From the NCBI RefSeq assembly GCF_946480385.1, contig NZ_CAMLJP010000012.1, positions 1-64,000 of the forward strand: a stretch of 64,000 nucleotides of DNA. The letters run 5' to 3'. Below, in pieces: positions 35,832 to 46,653 of the stretch. This DNA is from an uncultured Azospirillum sp. GTDB taxonomy: Bacteria; Pseudomonadota; Alphaproteobacteria; Azospirillales; Azospirillaceae. The notes beneath the pieces were generated by a model. That model saw only the letters and a list, made by a program, of their open reading frames with translations, was not told where the DNA came from and did no database searches. Made by a program: the position numbers and the translations under genes. How positions within the stretch are numbered: the first letter of the stretch is position 1; each line of letters opens with the position of its first letter.

Positions 35832-37298
35832 CTATTCGCCGACAATCACCTTCACCCGGTGGCCGGGCTGCAGCGGCGTTCCAGGCGGCAGGTCGTTGAT
35901 GATCCGGAACAATTCTTCGGCATAAGGCTCCTGCGGCATGCGACGGACGAAGCCGTCGACGCTGTCGCCGGGCTGCACCGCCACCACCTGCACGCGACGG
36001 GGGCGGTAGCGGGCGGCCTCCTCGGCGGTCAGGCGGTGGAAACTGTTGGCCGCCGCCTGGAAATCGGCATCGAAACGAGCCAGCGCCCCCGCCGGCGCCA
36101 GGAAGGTGAAGCGGTACATCTTTCCGTCCGGCGCGCGGATCGCCACCAGCCGGATGTCGGCGCTGTCGCCGTTGGACTCGCCGCGCGTGGTGGCGGTCGC
36201 CGCCGGCATGCCGCCGATGGTGATGCGCTGGACATTGGACAGGTTGGCCTCCTTGCCCCACACGCCGGTCAGGAAGGCGACCGGGTCGGAGACCCCGGCG
36301 GCCGATCCGCCGTCGAAGGCCATGGCCGTGCCGTTCTTCCCCTTGGCGACCACCTGATCGGCGCCGTTCAGCAGCGCATAGCCCTGCGGAACTGTGAAGG
36401 CGATGCCCAGCTGCGGGTGGGCGAAGGTCCGGCCGCGGACATAGCCGTTCTCCGGGCTGTCGCCATAGATCATGCCATCGACCGCCGCCAGGTAAGGATC
36501 GCGCGGGCGGGCGCCGCCCTGCGGCATCTTGCGGGCGAGGTCGGCGGCGATGCGCACGCGCTCCTCGGTCGCCGGATGGCTGGCGAAGAAGTCGTAGCCG
36601 CCCTCCCCCTTCTTGCCGGCGCGCAGGCCCTCATACTGGCTGTCGCGGCGCAGCGTCTCCAGGAAGGTCGCCATGGCGAAGGGGTCGTAGCCGGTGCGCC
36701 GCAGGGTCTCGACGCCGAGCCGGTCGGCCTCCAGCTCCTGTTCGCGGGAATAGCTGGCGACCACGGCGGTGCCGCCCAGCCCGGCCAGTTGCGCCAGCGT
36801 GTCGTTGCCGAACACCATCCCGACCCCGGCGGCAAGAATGCCGGCGATGGTCTGGCGGGTCTGGCGCTGGGCCGAATGGTGGGCGGTGACATGCCCGATC
36901 TCGTGCGCCAGGACGCCGGCCACCTCCGCCTCGTCCTCCGCCAGCGCCAGCAGGCCGCGGGTGACGTAGACATAGCCGCCGGGCAGGGCGAAGGCGTTGG
37001 CCACGTCGCTGTCCAGCACGGTGAAGGTCCAGGGCTCGCGCGCCAACTCGGTGGTGGCGGCCAGCTTGCGGCCGAGCTGATCGATATAGCCCTGTAGCTT
37101 GGCATTCTTCACCGCCCCGCCGAACTGGGCCAGGATCTTCGGATGCTCCTGCGCGCCGAGCGCCGCCTCGTCGCCGCCCGACAGCACGTTGTCGAGCAGC
37201 CCGGCCTGGGCGGTCGGGACCAGGACGGGGGTGGCAGCCAGCCAGAGCGCGGCGAGCGCGATGCGGAACGGCTTGCGGAAGGGGACGTGGGTCGGCAT
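35832..37298 (-). CDS. M48-family metalloprotease with C-terminal LysM-like domain
   Basis: 488 residues from ATG 37298. A signal peptide (to about TAQA, residue 31) precedes a BepA/LoiP-like M48 domain with zinc motif VLAHEIGHVTAHH and a third-ligand Glu in REQELEADRLG. The C-terminal part ends VVAVQPGDSVDGFVRRMP through PGTPLQPGHRVKVIVG, a LysM-like fold that could bind peptidoglycan. Periplasmic quality control of outer-membrane proteins is the known role of such enzymes in E. coli. A short direct repeat (CTATTCGCCG twice) sits at the stop codon. Confidence 0.9.
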   Translation of the reverse strand: MPTHVPFRKPFRIALAALWLAATPVLVPTAQAGLLDNVLSGGDEAALGAQEHPKILAQFGGAVKNAKLQGYIDQLGRKLAATTELAREPWTFTVLDSDVANAFALPGGYVYVTRGLLALAEDEAEVAGVLAHEIGHVTAHHSAQRQTRQTIAGILAAGVGMVFGNDTLAQLAGLGGTAVVASYSREQELEADRLGVETLRRTGYDPFAMATFLETLRRDSQYEGLRAGKKGEGGYDFFASHPATEERVRIAADLARKMPQGGARPRDPYLAAVDGMIYGDSPENGYVRGRTFAHPQLGIAFTVPQGYALLNGADQVVAKGKNGTAMAFDGGSAAGVSDPVAFLTGVWGKEANLSNVQRITIGGMPAATATTRGESNGDSADIRLVAIRAPDGKMYRFTFLAPAGALARFDADFQAAANSFHRLTAEEAARYRPRRVQVVAVQPGDSVDGFVRRMPQEPYAEELFRIINDLPPGTPLQPGHRVKVIVGE

Positions 37299-37350
37299 AC
37301 CGGTCAGAACCCCGCCCGGCGGCGGATGTTCCGCAAGGACGGCATTCCCG

Positions 37351-38220
37351 ATGCGATGTGTCCCGCTTTCGCTTGTGTGCTTGGCCGTGCTGCTGGGCTG
37401 GCTGCTGCTGGCCGGCGCCGCCTCGGCTGAGCCGCTGCGGGTCACCGCCGTTCTGGACGGCGATACGCTGGAGTTGGAGGACGGCCGACAGGTCCGGCTG
37501 GCGGGGATCGAGGCGGCCAAGCCGCCGCGAAGCGCCAACCCGGCCGACGGGCGCGTCTGGCCGCTGGCGGAGGCGGCGACCAGGGTGCTGAGCGATCTGG
37601 CGCTGGACCGCCGCGTCCTGCTGCATGGGCCGGCGCCGGTCGACCGCCATGGCCGGCTGCTCGCCCATCTGGTGCGGGAGGATGGCCTGTGGCTGCAATC
37701 GGCGCTGCTGGTCCGCGGGACGGCGCGGGTCCACACCCGGCCCGACGCCCGCGCCTATGCGGCGGAGATGCTGGCGGGCGAGGATGCCGCGCGCAATGCC
37801 GGACGCGGGCTGTGGCGCAGCCGGGTCTATGCCGTGCGCGACGCCGCCGACGCGGATGAGCTTGCCCGCGACCGCGACAGCTTCCAGCTGGTCGAGGGGG
37901 TGGTGCTGGCGGTGTCCAAGAGCGGCGGCGAGACCTGGCTGGATTTCGGCGCCGACTGGCGCAGCGACGTCACCGTCCATATCGGCCGCGCCGCGATGCG
38001 CGAGGTCACCCGCGCCGGCATCGATCCGCTGTCCTACGAGGGGCGCCGCGTGCGCGTGCGCGGCTGGATCACGTTGCGCAATGGGCCGATGATCGAGATC
38101 ACCCATCCCGAACAGATCGAACGGCTGGAGCGGGAACCGGCCTCCGCCGCCCTGCACGGTTCCAGTCCCGACGATGACGATCCATGGGATGACGACGAAG
38201 GGGAGGAAGAACCAGAATGA
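37351..38220 (+). CDS. Exported thermonuclease-like (SNase) protein
   Basis: 289 residues. Signal peptide MRCVPLSLVCLAVLLGWLLL ending in AASA, then a staphylococcal-nuclease fold: VTAVLDGDTLELEDGRQVRL (Asp and substrate loop), GPAPVDRHGRLLAHLV and ARNAGRGLWRS. A C-terminal OB-like region (VEGVVLAVSKSGGETWLDFG) and an acidic Asp/Glu tail follow. Key catalytic Arg/Glu positions of true SNase are only partly evident, so enzymatic activity is unproved. It overlaps the cytochrome gene by 4 bp (ATGA). Confidence 0.85.
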   Translation: MRCVPLSLVCLAVLLGWLLLAGAASAEPLRVTAVLDGDTLELEDGRQVRLAGIEAAKPPRSANPADGRVWPLAEAATRVLSDLALDRRVLLHGPAPVDRHGRLLAHLVREDGLWLQSALLVRGTARVHTRPDARAYAAEMLAGEDAARNAGRGLWRSRVYAVRDAADADELARDRDSFQLVEGVVLAVSKSGGETWLDFGADWRSDVTVHIGRAAMREVTRAGIDPLSYEGRRVRVRGWITLRNGPMIEITHPEQIERLEREPASAALHGSSPDDDDPWDDDEGEEEPE

Positions 38221-39083
38221 TGATGCCGTCGATTGCGCGCAGGGTAAGGCGCCTGCTTGCCACCCTGTTTCTTCTGCTTGCCGTCTTGCCGGTGCATAGG
38301 GCGCTGGCCGGCGGCCCGACTTTGACGATCGCCGTCGCCGGGGCCGGGGCCGAGCGGGTGTTCGACCGCGACGCCCTGCTGGCCCGGCCCGATGTGGTGA
38401 CCGTCGACATTCCCGCCGACATCTCCTATGGCCGGCCGATGCGCTACCGCGCCGTGCCGCTGGCCAGCCTGCTGGGCATCGGCGATTTCCCGCCCGGCAC
38501 CGTGCTGGAGGGGGTGGCATCGGACGGCTTCACCGCGCAGCTGCCGCCGGAGCTGTGCCTGCGCACCGGTCCCGACGGCGCCGTCGCCTTCCTGGCGGTG
38601 GAACCGGCCGACCGGCCCTGGCCCAACCTGCCGGGCAAGGAGGTGTCCGCCGGTCCCTTCTATCTGGTGTGGGTGCGGCCGGAAGCGTCGGGGGTGCGCA
38701 GCGAACAATGGCCCTACCAGCTGGCCCGCATCGTCGCTTCGGACGATCCGTTGCGGCGCTGGCCGCAGCTGGCGGTCGAGCCGGGGCTGGCCGCCGATTC
38801 GCCGATCCGCGCCGGTCAGGCGGTGTTCATCACCCAGTGCATGGCCTGCCACACCCTGAACGGCGCCGGCAGCGCCACGATGGGGCCGGACCTGAACCGG
38901 CCGATGAACCCGACCGAATATCTCACGCCCGCCGGACTGAAGAGGCTGGTGCGCGATCCCCGCTCCGTCCGGACATGGCCGGGCCAGCAGATGCCTGGCT
39001 TCGATCCGGCGATGCTGAGCGATGCCGATCTGGACCGCGTCGTTGCCTATCTGGGCCACATGGCGGGGCGGAAGGCGCCGTGA
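38217..39083 (+). CDS. Periplasmic c-type cytochrome with sulfite-oxidase-like N-terminal domain
   Basis: 288 residues with a signal peptide (to about LAGG, residue 33). Residues about 33-190 resemble the molybdopterin-dependent oxidoreductase (sulfite oxidase) immunoglobulin-like fold (DALLARPDVVTVDI, MRYRAVPLASLLGIGD, PSTW-like PEASGVRSEQWPYQL), but no Moco-ligating Cys is seen. The C-terminal part has one heme c site CMACH (residues about 206-210) and a distal Met in QQMPGF. Redox carrier role is probable; partner unknown. Translationally coupled to the nuclease-like gene. Confidence 0.83.
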   Translation: MMMPSIARRVRRLLATLFLLLAVLPVHRALAGGPTLTIAVAGAGAERVFDRDALLARPDVVTVDIPADISYGRPMRYRAVPLASLLGIGDFPPGTVLEGVASDGFTAQLPPELCLRTGPDGAVAFLAVEPADRPWPNLPGKEVSAGPFYLVWVRPEASGVRSEQWPYQLARIVASDDPLRRWPQLAVEPGLAADSPIRAGQAVFITQCMACHTLNGAGSATMGPDLNRPMNPTEYLTPAGLKRLVRDPRSVRTWPGQQMPGFDPAMLSDADLDRVVAYLGHMAGRKAP

Positions 39084-39098
39084 GAGGGGGGGTCGAGA

Positions 39099-39120
39099 GG
39101 GGGCTTGCGCCCCTTCCCTT
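39099..39120 (+). terminator. Weak terminator in the gap between convergent genes
   Basis: GGGGC, loop TTGC, GCCCC, followed by TTCCCTT. It lies in the 45-bp gap between the cytochrome gene and ptsP (convergent). Confidence 0.45.
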
Positions 39121-39128
39121 GATGGACG

Positions 39129-40989
<1,861 letters not shown>

Positions 40990-41000
<11 letters not shown>

Positions 41001-41292
41001 CGAACTTGCGGTTGATCAGGTCCAGGAGGGCATCCATCGCCGCATCGGCCTGGGCGCCGCTGGCGCGCAGTTCCACGCTGGTCCCCGGACCGGCGGCCAG
41101 CATCATCAGCCCCATGATCGATTCGCCGGACACCACGGAATCGCCGCGGCGCACCGAGATCTCGGCATCGAAGGTGGCGACCAGCTTGACGAACTTGGCC
41201 GAGGCGCGCGCGTGCAGACCGCGCTGGTTGGTGATGGTGGCGGTGCGGCGGATCTCGCCGTCGGTCGGCGCCATGTCGTCGGGGTGGCTCAT
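40990..41292 (-). CDS. ptsH: PTS phosphocarrier protein HPr
   Basis: 100 residues from ATG 41292. Active site His27 in NQRGLHARASAKFV; regulatory Ser58 in GESIMGLMML is the HprK target. A 12-residue N-terminal extension precedes the usual HPr fold. Central node between EI (ptsP), the EIIA-Man homologue and HprK, all encoded within 3 kb. Confidence 0.95.
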
Positions 41293-41302
41293 TGCGGGCG
41301 GT

Positions 41303-41701
41303 TCAGTCCGACAGGAGGGTGGAGGCGACGTTGATGTATTTTTGCCCGGCGTCGCGGGCGGCAATCACCGATTTGTCGAGCGGCTCGGTCTTGCGCACGC
41401 TGGCGAGCTTGATCAGCATCGGCAGGTTGACGCCGGCGATCACCTCCACCTTCGCCTTGTCCATGATGGAGATGGCAAGGTTGGACGGCGTGCCGCCGAA
41501 CATGTCGGTCAGCACCACGACACCCGATCCGTCATCGACCTCCGCCACCGAATTCAGGATGTCCTGGCGGCGCTGTTCCATGTCGTCGTCCGGCCCGATA
41601 CACACGGCGCGCACCTGCTGCTGTTCGCCCACGACGTGGAACAGCGCGGCGATGAACTCCTCGGCCAGCCGTCCGTGGGTGACAAGAACCATACCGATCA
41701 T
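41303..41701 (-). CDS. PTS EIIA-Man family regulatory protein
   Basis: 132 residues from ATG 41701. Phospho-acceptor His9 in MIGMVLVTHGRLAEEF, and TDMFGGTPSNLA is the EIIA-Man signature. In alphaproteobacteria such stand-alone EIIA proteins take phosphate from HPr and act as regulators (for example on ChvG/ChvI or PHB metabolism), because no EIIB/C is encoded. 10 bp upstream of ptsH in one operon. Confidence 0.93.
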   Translation of the reverse strand: MIGMVLVTHGRLAEEFIAALFHVVGEQQQVRAVCIGPDDDMEQRRQDILNSVAEVDDGSGVVVLTDMFGGTPSNLAISIMDKAKVEVIAGVNLPMLIKLASVRKTEPLDKSVIAARDAGQKYINVASTLLSD

Positions 41702-41823
41702 GGGACATCCTTCAAGGTTGGGTCCTCCCCGGAGACCTGCGCGAGGGCCGGCGCCGCAAGGCGCCTGCCCGCATCGCATCTGGATCGTTGGTTGGACGTA
41801 TGGTCGTCAAGGCGCAATTTGCA

Positions 41824-42804
41824 TCATCCCTGCTGAGGGGCCGAGTGAGGGACCTGATTGCCGGACTGCTGATTGCCCGGGCCAGCGCCGGCGATCCGCA
41901 GCCCCAACCGCTCCAACTCGCGATGGCTCAGGTTGACCCGCAGCCCCTGCTCCTTCAACCATGCCGCCAGCCGTTCGGCGACGAAGACGGAGCGGTGCTT
42001 GCCGCCGGTGCAGCCGATGGCGATGGTCAGGTAGCTCTTGCCTTCCTGGTTGTAGCGCGGCAGCAGCGGGCGCAGCAGCTCGGTCAGGTTCCGGAAGAAG
42101 GCCGGATAGTCGGCATCGCCCTCCACCCGCGCGGCGACCGCCGGATGCAGGCCGGTCAGCGGCCGAAGCTCCGGATCGTAATGCGGGTTGGTCAGGAACC
42201 GCACGTCGAAGACCAGATCGGCTTCGCGCGGAAGTCCCTGGCGGAAGGAGAAGGAGGTCACGAACACCTGCAGGGCTGCCTGGGCGTCACGCCGGAAATG
42301 TCCGGACAGGATGCGCCGCAAATCGTGAATGGACAGTTGCGTGGTGTCGATGGTGACGTCGGCCTCCTCCTTCAACGGGAACAGCAGGGCGCGTTCGCGC
42401 TGGATGCCGTCGGGCACCGTGCGGTCCTCCGCCAGCGGATGGCGGCGGCGCGTCTCGGTGAAGCGGCGCTGCAGCACCTCGTCGCCGCAATCCAGGAAGA
42501 CCAGACTGACGTCAAGGTCGTCGTCGCCCCGCAACTCCTCCAACTCATCCAGGAAGTTCTGCGCGGAAAAGTCGCGGGTGCGGCTGTCGATCACCAGGGC
42601 CAGCGGCCGGCGTTTCGGATCGGCCTGCCGGATCAGGGCGGGGACCAGCGACAGGCGCAGATTGTCCACCGCCTCGTAGCCCAGATCCTCCAGCGCCTTC
42701 AGCGCCACCGACATGCCGGCGCCCGACAGGCCGGTGACCAGCACGACGCGCCCGCGGGAGGCAGCGGTGGTGGCGGAGTCAGACGGCACGTCGGGAGATG
42801 TCAT
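41824..42804 (-). CDS. rapZ: RNase adapter / nucleotide-binding protein RapZ
   Basis: 326 residues from ATG 42804. In E. coli RapZ delivers GlmZ sRNA to RNase E. N-terminal P-loop region VLVTGLSGAGMSVALKALED, then DNLRLSLVPALIRQ; C-terminal RNA-binding domain with LTIAIGCTGGKHRSVFVAER. The Walker A lysine is replaced by methionine (GAGMS; confirmed in the codon CAT on the + strand at 42713-42715, ATG on the coding strand), so nucleotide binding may be altered. It overlaps hprK by 4 bp. A short low-complexity tail rich in Gly, Gln and Ser ends the protein. Confidence 0.92.
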   Translation of the reverse strand: MTSPDVPSDSATTAASRGRVVLVTGLSGAGMSVALKALEDLGYEAVDNLRLSLVPALIRQADPKRRPLALVIDSRTRDFSAQNFLDELEELRGDDDLDVSLVFLDCGDEVLQRRFTETRRRHPLAEDRTVPDGIQRERALLFPLKEEADVTIDTTQLSIHDLRRILSGHFRRDAQAALQVFVTSFSFRQGLPREADLVFDVRFLTNPHYDPELRPLTGLHPAVAARVEGDADYPAFFRNLTELLRPLLPRYNQEGKSYLTIAIGCTGGKHRSVFVAERLAAWLKEQGLRVNLSHRELERLGLRIAGAGPGNQQSGNQVPHSAPQQG

Positions 42805-43274
42805 GATGCGACCGGGCTCGGCTGGGCGGACAGGCTGGCGGGCACCCGGTCCAGCCGGCCGCCGCACAGGCTGGCGGCGGCGAGGCGGATCTTGGCGGGG
42901 GTGGAGGCGTCGAAGGCGCAGAGCCCGAGGCGGGGCAGGGCGACGCCCAGCAGCGTCTCGGTCTCCGCCTCCGGCAGGCGCTCCACCTCCGGACGGGAAA
43001 CCAGATCGACGACGAGACCGACGGGAGCGGACGGGGCCGAGGGAACGGGCAGGATGCCGACGCCCCGCACCTCCAGCAGCCCGGCCAGGGCGGGCGGGGA
43101 AGAGGCGGTCAGGCGGCCGGGCTCGCTCTGCAGCACCACCCGGTCATCCGCGACCAGCAAGGCGCCGCCATCGATCAGTCGCAAAGCCAAATCCGATTTT
43201 CCCCGTCCGGACTCTCCACGCAGCAGCACGCCGATTCCGGAGAGCAAGACGCAGGTGCCGTGAATCGTCACCAT
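42801..43274 (-). CDS. hprK: HPr kinase/phosphorylase, short alphaproteobacterial type
   Basis: 157 residues from ATG 43274 (MVTIHGTCV). Only the catalytic domain is present: Walker A GESGRGKSDLALRLID, then GGALLVADDRV and GLLEVRGVGILPVP. The N-terminal domain of Firmicute HprK is absent, as is normal in alphaproteobacteria. It phosphorylates/dephosphorylates HPr on Ser58 according to energy status. A longer frame (to 43334 or 43370) exists without family support. Next to chvG/chvI in many relatives. Confidence 0.9.
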   Translation of the reverse strand: MVTIHGTCVLLSGIGVLLRGESGRGKSDLALRLIDGGALLVADDRVVLQSEPGRLTASSPPALAGLLEVRGVGILPVPSAPSAPVGLVVDLVSRPEVERLPEAETETLLGVALPRLGLCAFDASTPAKIRLAAASLCGGRLDRVPASLSAQPSPVAS

Positions 43275-43418
43275 AGTCTGGCGAAGGTGAGACGTGGCGC
43301 CAATTCTGTCAATGGAAACGGAACGGTGGCCCATGATGTCAGGCGGGGAAACCTGTCCGGGCTCCCCCATCCGCTTCCGACCGTTCTTTCGGTCTGATTG
43401 CTTGGGCGGTGGAGCCCC

Positions 43419-43835
43419 TCAGGCGCCGGCAGCGCCGCGGGGAGTGCGGCGGATCGCCTCCAGCTCCATGGCCAGCGCGTCGCGGCGCCGGATCATCTCG
43501 TCCAGATCGTCCAGCTCCGCCGCCTCCTGGCAGGCGTCGCGGAAGTCCTTTTCCCGCTTCAGCCGCACCAGCAGGACCCTGTAGTTGTCGGCGATGCTGG
43601 CGAGGTGGCGTTGCGCACCCTGCAGCGCCTCCGCCAACTGCGTCCGCTCCTGTGCGGAGTCCCGCATCAGCTTCGCCAGCTCGCCCTGCTGCCGGCCGGC
43701 GTCGCGGATCAGGCGGGCCAGACGGTAACGGCGCAGATCGACGACCTCCGCCGAAACGGCGCCGACACCGGCGGGAGGGCGGCCGGAACGAAGCGGGAGC
43801 TGTACGGGAGACTCGGGTGGAGCGGACTCAGGCAT
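43419..43835 (-). CDS. Hypothetical coiled-coil protein
   Basis: 138 residues from ATG 43835 (MPESAPPES). A disordered N-terminus (1-35) is followed by a long helical region rich in Arg, Ala, Leu, Glu and Asp (about 40-130, for example QQGELAKLMRDSAQERTQL and EEMIRRRDALAMELEAIRR-like heptads), predicted coiled coil. It lies between hprK and chvG on the same strand. No known family recognised. Possibly structural or a regulator-associated helper; inference only. Confidence 0.7.
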   Translation of the reverse strand: MPESAPPESPVQLPLRSGRPPAGVGAVSAEVVDLRRYRLARLIRDAGRQQGELAKLMRDSAQERTQLAEALQGAQRHLASIADNYRVLLVRLKREKDFRDACQEAAELDDLDEMIRRRDALAMELEAIRRTPRGAAGA

Positions 43836-44028
43836 GGCAACCCCACATCCTTGTTCCGGGCTGTGTCCACTCTCTTCCAGGCCGATGGAGCGGAAGCAAA
43901 CAACCGGACCGGCATGGTCCGGCCGCCTCGGCAGCCGACAGGAGAGAACGACCTGAGCCATGATCGATGCTTACCGACGGCTTGTCTAGCCGAGAGTGCA
44001 AAGGATGTATGAAATTCCGCAGAGCTTC

Positions 44029-45717
44029 CTACAGCAGAGGCAGGGTCACGACGAAGTCGGCACCATCGATGCTCCCGTCCGATATCTTTCTATTTTGCGC
44101 AAATACTGAACCGTTGTGGGCACCGACTATTTGTTTCACGATCGATAGTCCGAGACCGGAGTGGGTGCCGAACTTTTCGCCCGCCGGCCTCTCGGTATAG
44201 AAGCGGTCGAAGATCGCATCCTCCTTCCCTTCCGGAATGCCCGGTCCCTGGTCCGACACCACCACCGTGACGCTGCGGCCGCTGCGCCGGGCGGTCAGCC
44301 GCACCAGGCCGCCGGGCGGCGAGAAGGACAGGGCGTTGTCGATCAGGTTCTGGAACAGCTGGGTCAGCCGTCCCTCCAGCCCCGGCACCACCAGCCGCTC
44401 GCCTGCCGGCACGTCGACGACCACGCGCGGCGGCGGGGCGGCAGCCTCTCCCGCCCCGCCGGCCGCCACCGGTTCATCGACGGTTTCGGCGACCGTCTGG
44501 CGCAGTTCGGCCAGCATGGTCAGCAGAAGGCCGATGTCCACCGGCTCCGGTTCGGCCCGCGACAGTTCGGCATCCAGGCGGGAGGCGTTGGAGATGTCGC
44601 TGATCAGCCGGTCCAACCGCTGCACGTCGTCGGCGATGATCGCCATCAGCCGGTCGCGGTGGCGCGGATCGCTGACGCGGCCGGCGGTCTCCACCGCGCT
44701 GCGCAGCGAGGTCAGCGGGTTCTTGATCTCGTGGGCGACGTCGGCGGCGAAGCGTTCGATGGCATCCATCCGCGTCCACAGCGCGTCGGTCATCTCGCGC
44801 AGCACGCCGGACAGCTCGCCGATCTCGTCGCCGCGGCGGGTCAGGTCGGGAATCTCGGCATGGCGTCCGTGGCTGGTGCGCAGCCGGTCGGCGGCCTGGG
44901 CCAGGCGGCGGATCGGCCGGGCAATGGTACCGGCCAGATAGAAGGACAGCGCCACCGTCACCAGCAGCGCCACCGCGAACACCCGCAGGATGTCGAAGCG
45001 GACGGAGCGGATGGCGCGGTCGATCTCGCCGCCGCCACGGGTCAGCAGCACCGCGCCCAGCACCTCGCGGTAGCGCTGGACCGGCACCGCCACGGTCAGC
45101 AGCAGTTCGGGATCGCCGCCGGCGCCGTCGACGCGCCAGACGGTGGCCGCCGCCTCGCCGCCCAGTGCGCGTTCCACGTCCGGGTTGGGCTCGCCCGGCT
45201 GCTCGCGGTAGACCGGTAGCCCCTCGCGGCTCGGCACCACGTCGATCAGGCGGGTGTAGAGGTCGTTGATCGCGCGCGACAGCGGGTCGCCGGCCGGCGG
45301 GGAGGGCAGCTCGCGGATTTCGATGCGGCCCTGCGACCCAACCAGCACCCGGCTGTCGGACAGCATGCGCCCGTCGATGTCGTACAGGCGGGTGCGCGTC
45401 GCCGTCGCCTCGGCCAGACGGCGGATCATCGGCCGGGCCAGTTCGGGCGCCAGTTCGAACCGCTCGCCCCCCTCGTCGCCGGTGGGGGAGGGGGCGGTCA
45501 GGATGCGGTTCACCGCCCCTTCGCCGAGCGCCGAGGCGAAGATGCGCGCCTCCGTCTCCAGCGCCTCGGTCTCGGCCTGGATCAGCCGGTCCTGGTAGCG
45601 GCCGAGATAAAGCAGGCCGGCCATCAGCAGGACCAGCGCCAGCACGTTCACCGCAAGGATGCGCAGGGTCAGCGGCGACACGCGCCGTCTGGTCCCGCCC
45701 CGGCCCAGCGTGGACAC
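44029..45717 (-). CDS. chvG: Sensor histidine kinase ChvG
   Basis: 562 residues from GTG 45717, which lies 5 bp after the chvI stop, with AAGGA upstream. Two transmembrane helices (about 13-37 and 240-265) flank a periplasmic sensor; HAMP follows (GTIARPIRRLAQAADRL), then H-box FAADVAHEIKNPLTSLRSAV and a HATPase domain (NLIDNALSFSPPGG, DQGPGIPEGK, GLGLSIVKQIVGAH). It phosphorylates ChvI in response to acidity or envelope stress in rhizobia and Agrobacterium. The frame remains open upstream inside chvI, but that part is out of frame with chvI and is ignored. Confidence 0.93.
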   Translation of the reverse strand: MSTLGRGGTRRRVSPLTLRILAVNVLALVLLMAGLLYLGRYQDRLIQAETEALETEARIFASALGEGAVNRILTAPSPTGDEGGERFELAPELARPMIRRLAEATATRTRLYDIDGRMLSDSRVLVGSQGRIEIRELPSPPAGDPLSRAINDLYTRLIDVVPSREGLPVYREQPGEPNPDVERALGGEAAATVWRVDGAGGDPELLLTVAVPVQRYREVLGAVLLTRGGGEIDRAIRSVRFDILRVFAVALLVTVALSFYLAGTIARPIRRLAQAADRLRTSHGRHAEIPDLTRRGDEIGELSGVLREMTDALWTRMDAIERFAADVAHEIKNPLTSLRSAVETAGRVSDPRHRDRLMAIIADDVQRLDRLISDISNASRLDAELSRAEPEPVDIGLLLTMLAELRQTVAETVDEPVAAGGAGEAAAPPPRVVVDVPAGERLVVPGLEGRLTQLFQNLIDNALSFSPPGGLVRLTARRSGRSVTVVVSDQGPGIPEGKEDAIFDRFYTERPAGEKFGTHSGLGLSIVKQIVGAHNGSVFAQNRKISDGSIDGADFVVTLPLL

Positions 45718-45721
45718 CGCG

Positions 45722-46417
45722 CTATTCCTTGTACCGGTAGCCGACGCCATAGAGCGTTTCGATCTGGGAGAAATCGGGGTCGACCGCCTTGAACTTCTTG
45801 CGCAGCCGCTTGATGTGGCTGTCGATGGTGCGGTCGTCGACATAGACGTGCTCGCCATAGGCCGCGTCCATCAGCTGGTCGCGGTTCTTCACATGGCCCG
45901 GCCGCTGGGCCAGCGCGCGCACCAGCAGGAATTCGGTCACGGTCAGGTCGATCGGCTGGCCTTTCCAGTTGCAGGCATGGCGGGCGCCGTCCAGCAGCAG
46001 CGGGCCGCGGGTGATCAGCTGGCCGGGATCGGCCTCCACCGTCTCGCCACGCAGCGCCTCGCGCCGCAGCAGCGCCCGGATGCGCTCGATCAGCAGGCGC
46101 TGCGAGAAAGGCTTCTTGATGTAGTCGTCGGCCCCCATGCGCAGGCCCATCAGCTCGTCCAGCTCGTCGTCCTTGCTGGTCAGGAAGATGACGGGCATCT
46201 GGCTGGTCTGACGCAGACGTTGCAGCAACTCCATGCCGTCCATGCGCGGCATCTTGATGTCGAGCACGGCGAGGTCGGGCGGGCGCTGGCTCAATCCGCG
46301 CAGCGCCTCGGCGCCGTCGGTATAGGTGCGCACGTCGAAACCTTCGGCCTCCAGGGCGATGGAGATCGAAGCCAGGATGTTGCGGTCGTCATCCACCAGG
46401 GCGACGGTGTGGGCCAT
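45722..46417 (-). CDS. chvI: Response regulator ChvI (OmpR/PhoB family)
   Basis: 231 residues. Receiver domain with phospho-acceptor Asp in [15 protein letters not shown], switch residues ([15 protein letters not shown]) and a C-terminal winged-helix domain ([41 protein letters not shown]). First gene of the chvI-chvG unit. The divergent HugZ-like gene starts 236 bp away, so a promoter region lies between them. Confidence 0.95.
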   Translation of the reverse strand: MAHTVALVDDDRNILASISIALEAEGFDVRTYTDGAEALRGLSQRPPDLAVLDIKMPRMDGMELLQRLRQTSQMPVIFLTSKDDELDELMGLRMGADDYIKKPFSQRLLIERIRALLRREALRGETVEADPGQLITRGPLLLDGARHACNWKGQPIDLTVTEFLLVRALAQRPGHVKNRDQLMDAAYGEHVYVDDRTIDSHIKRLRKKFKAVDPDFSQIETLYGVGYRYKE

Positions 46418-46653
46418 GGTCGTAACAGATCCTATTGAAACGGGTCAGGTCAGGTCGGGGCGGTCGAAGTGCCGGTTCGCAGAAATGTTAGCGGAAACAT
46501 CAGGCATGGGAGGAGTGGTCATTCCAATACTTTATGCCAGAGTCCAGGTACCAGAGGCAGTTTTCTCTTTTCCCGCAGCATTTGTATGGTCCAATATGGC
46601 GGCAATGCGGCGCCGAACAACGGTGCTGCGCGGGAGAACGCACTCGTTTTGGA

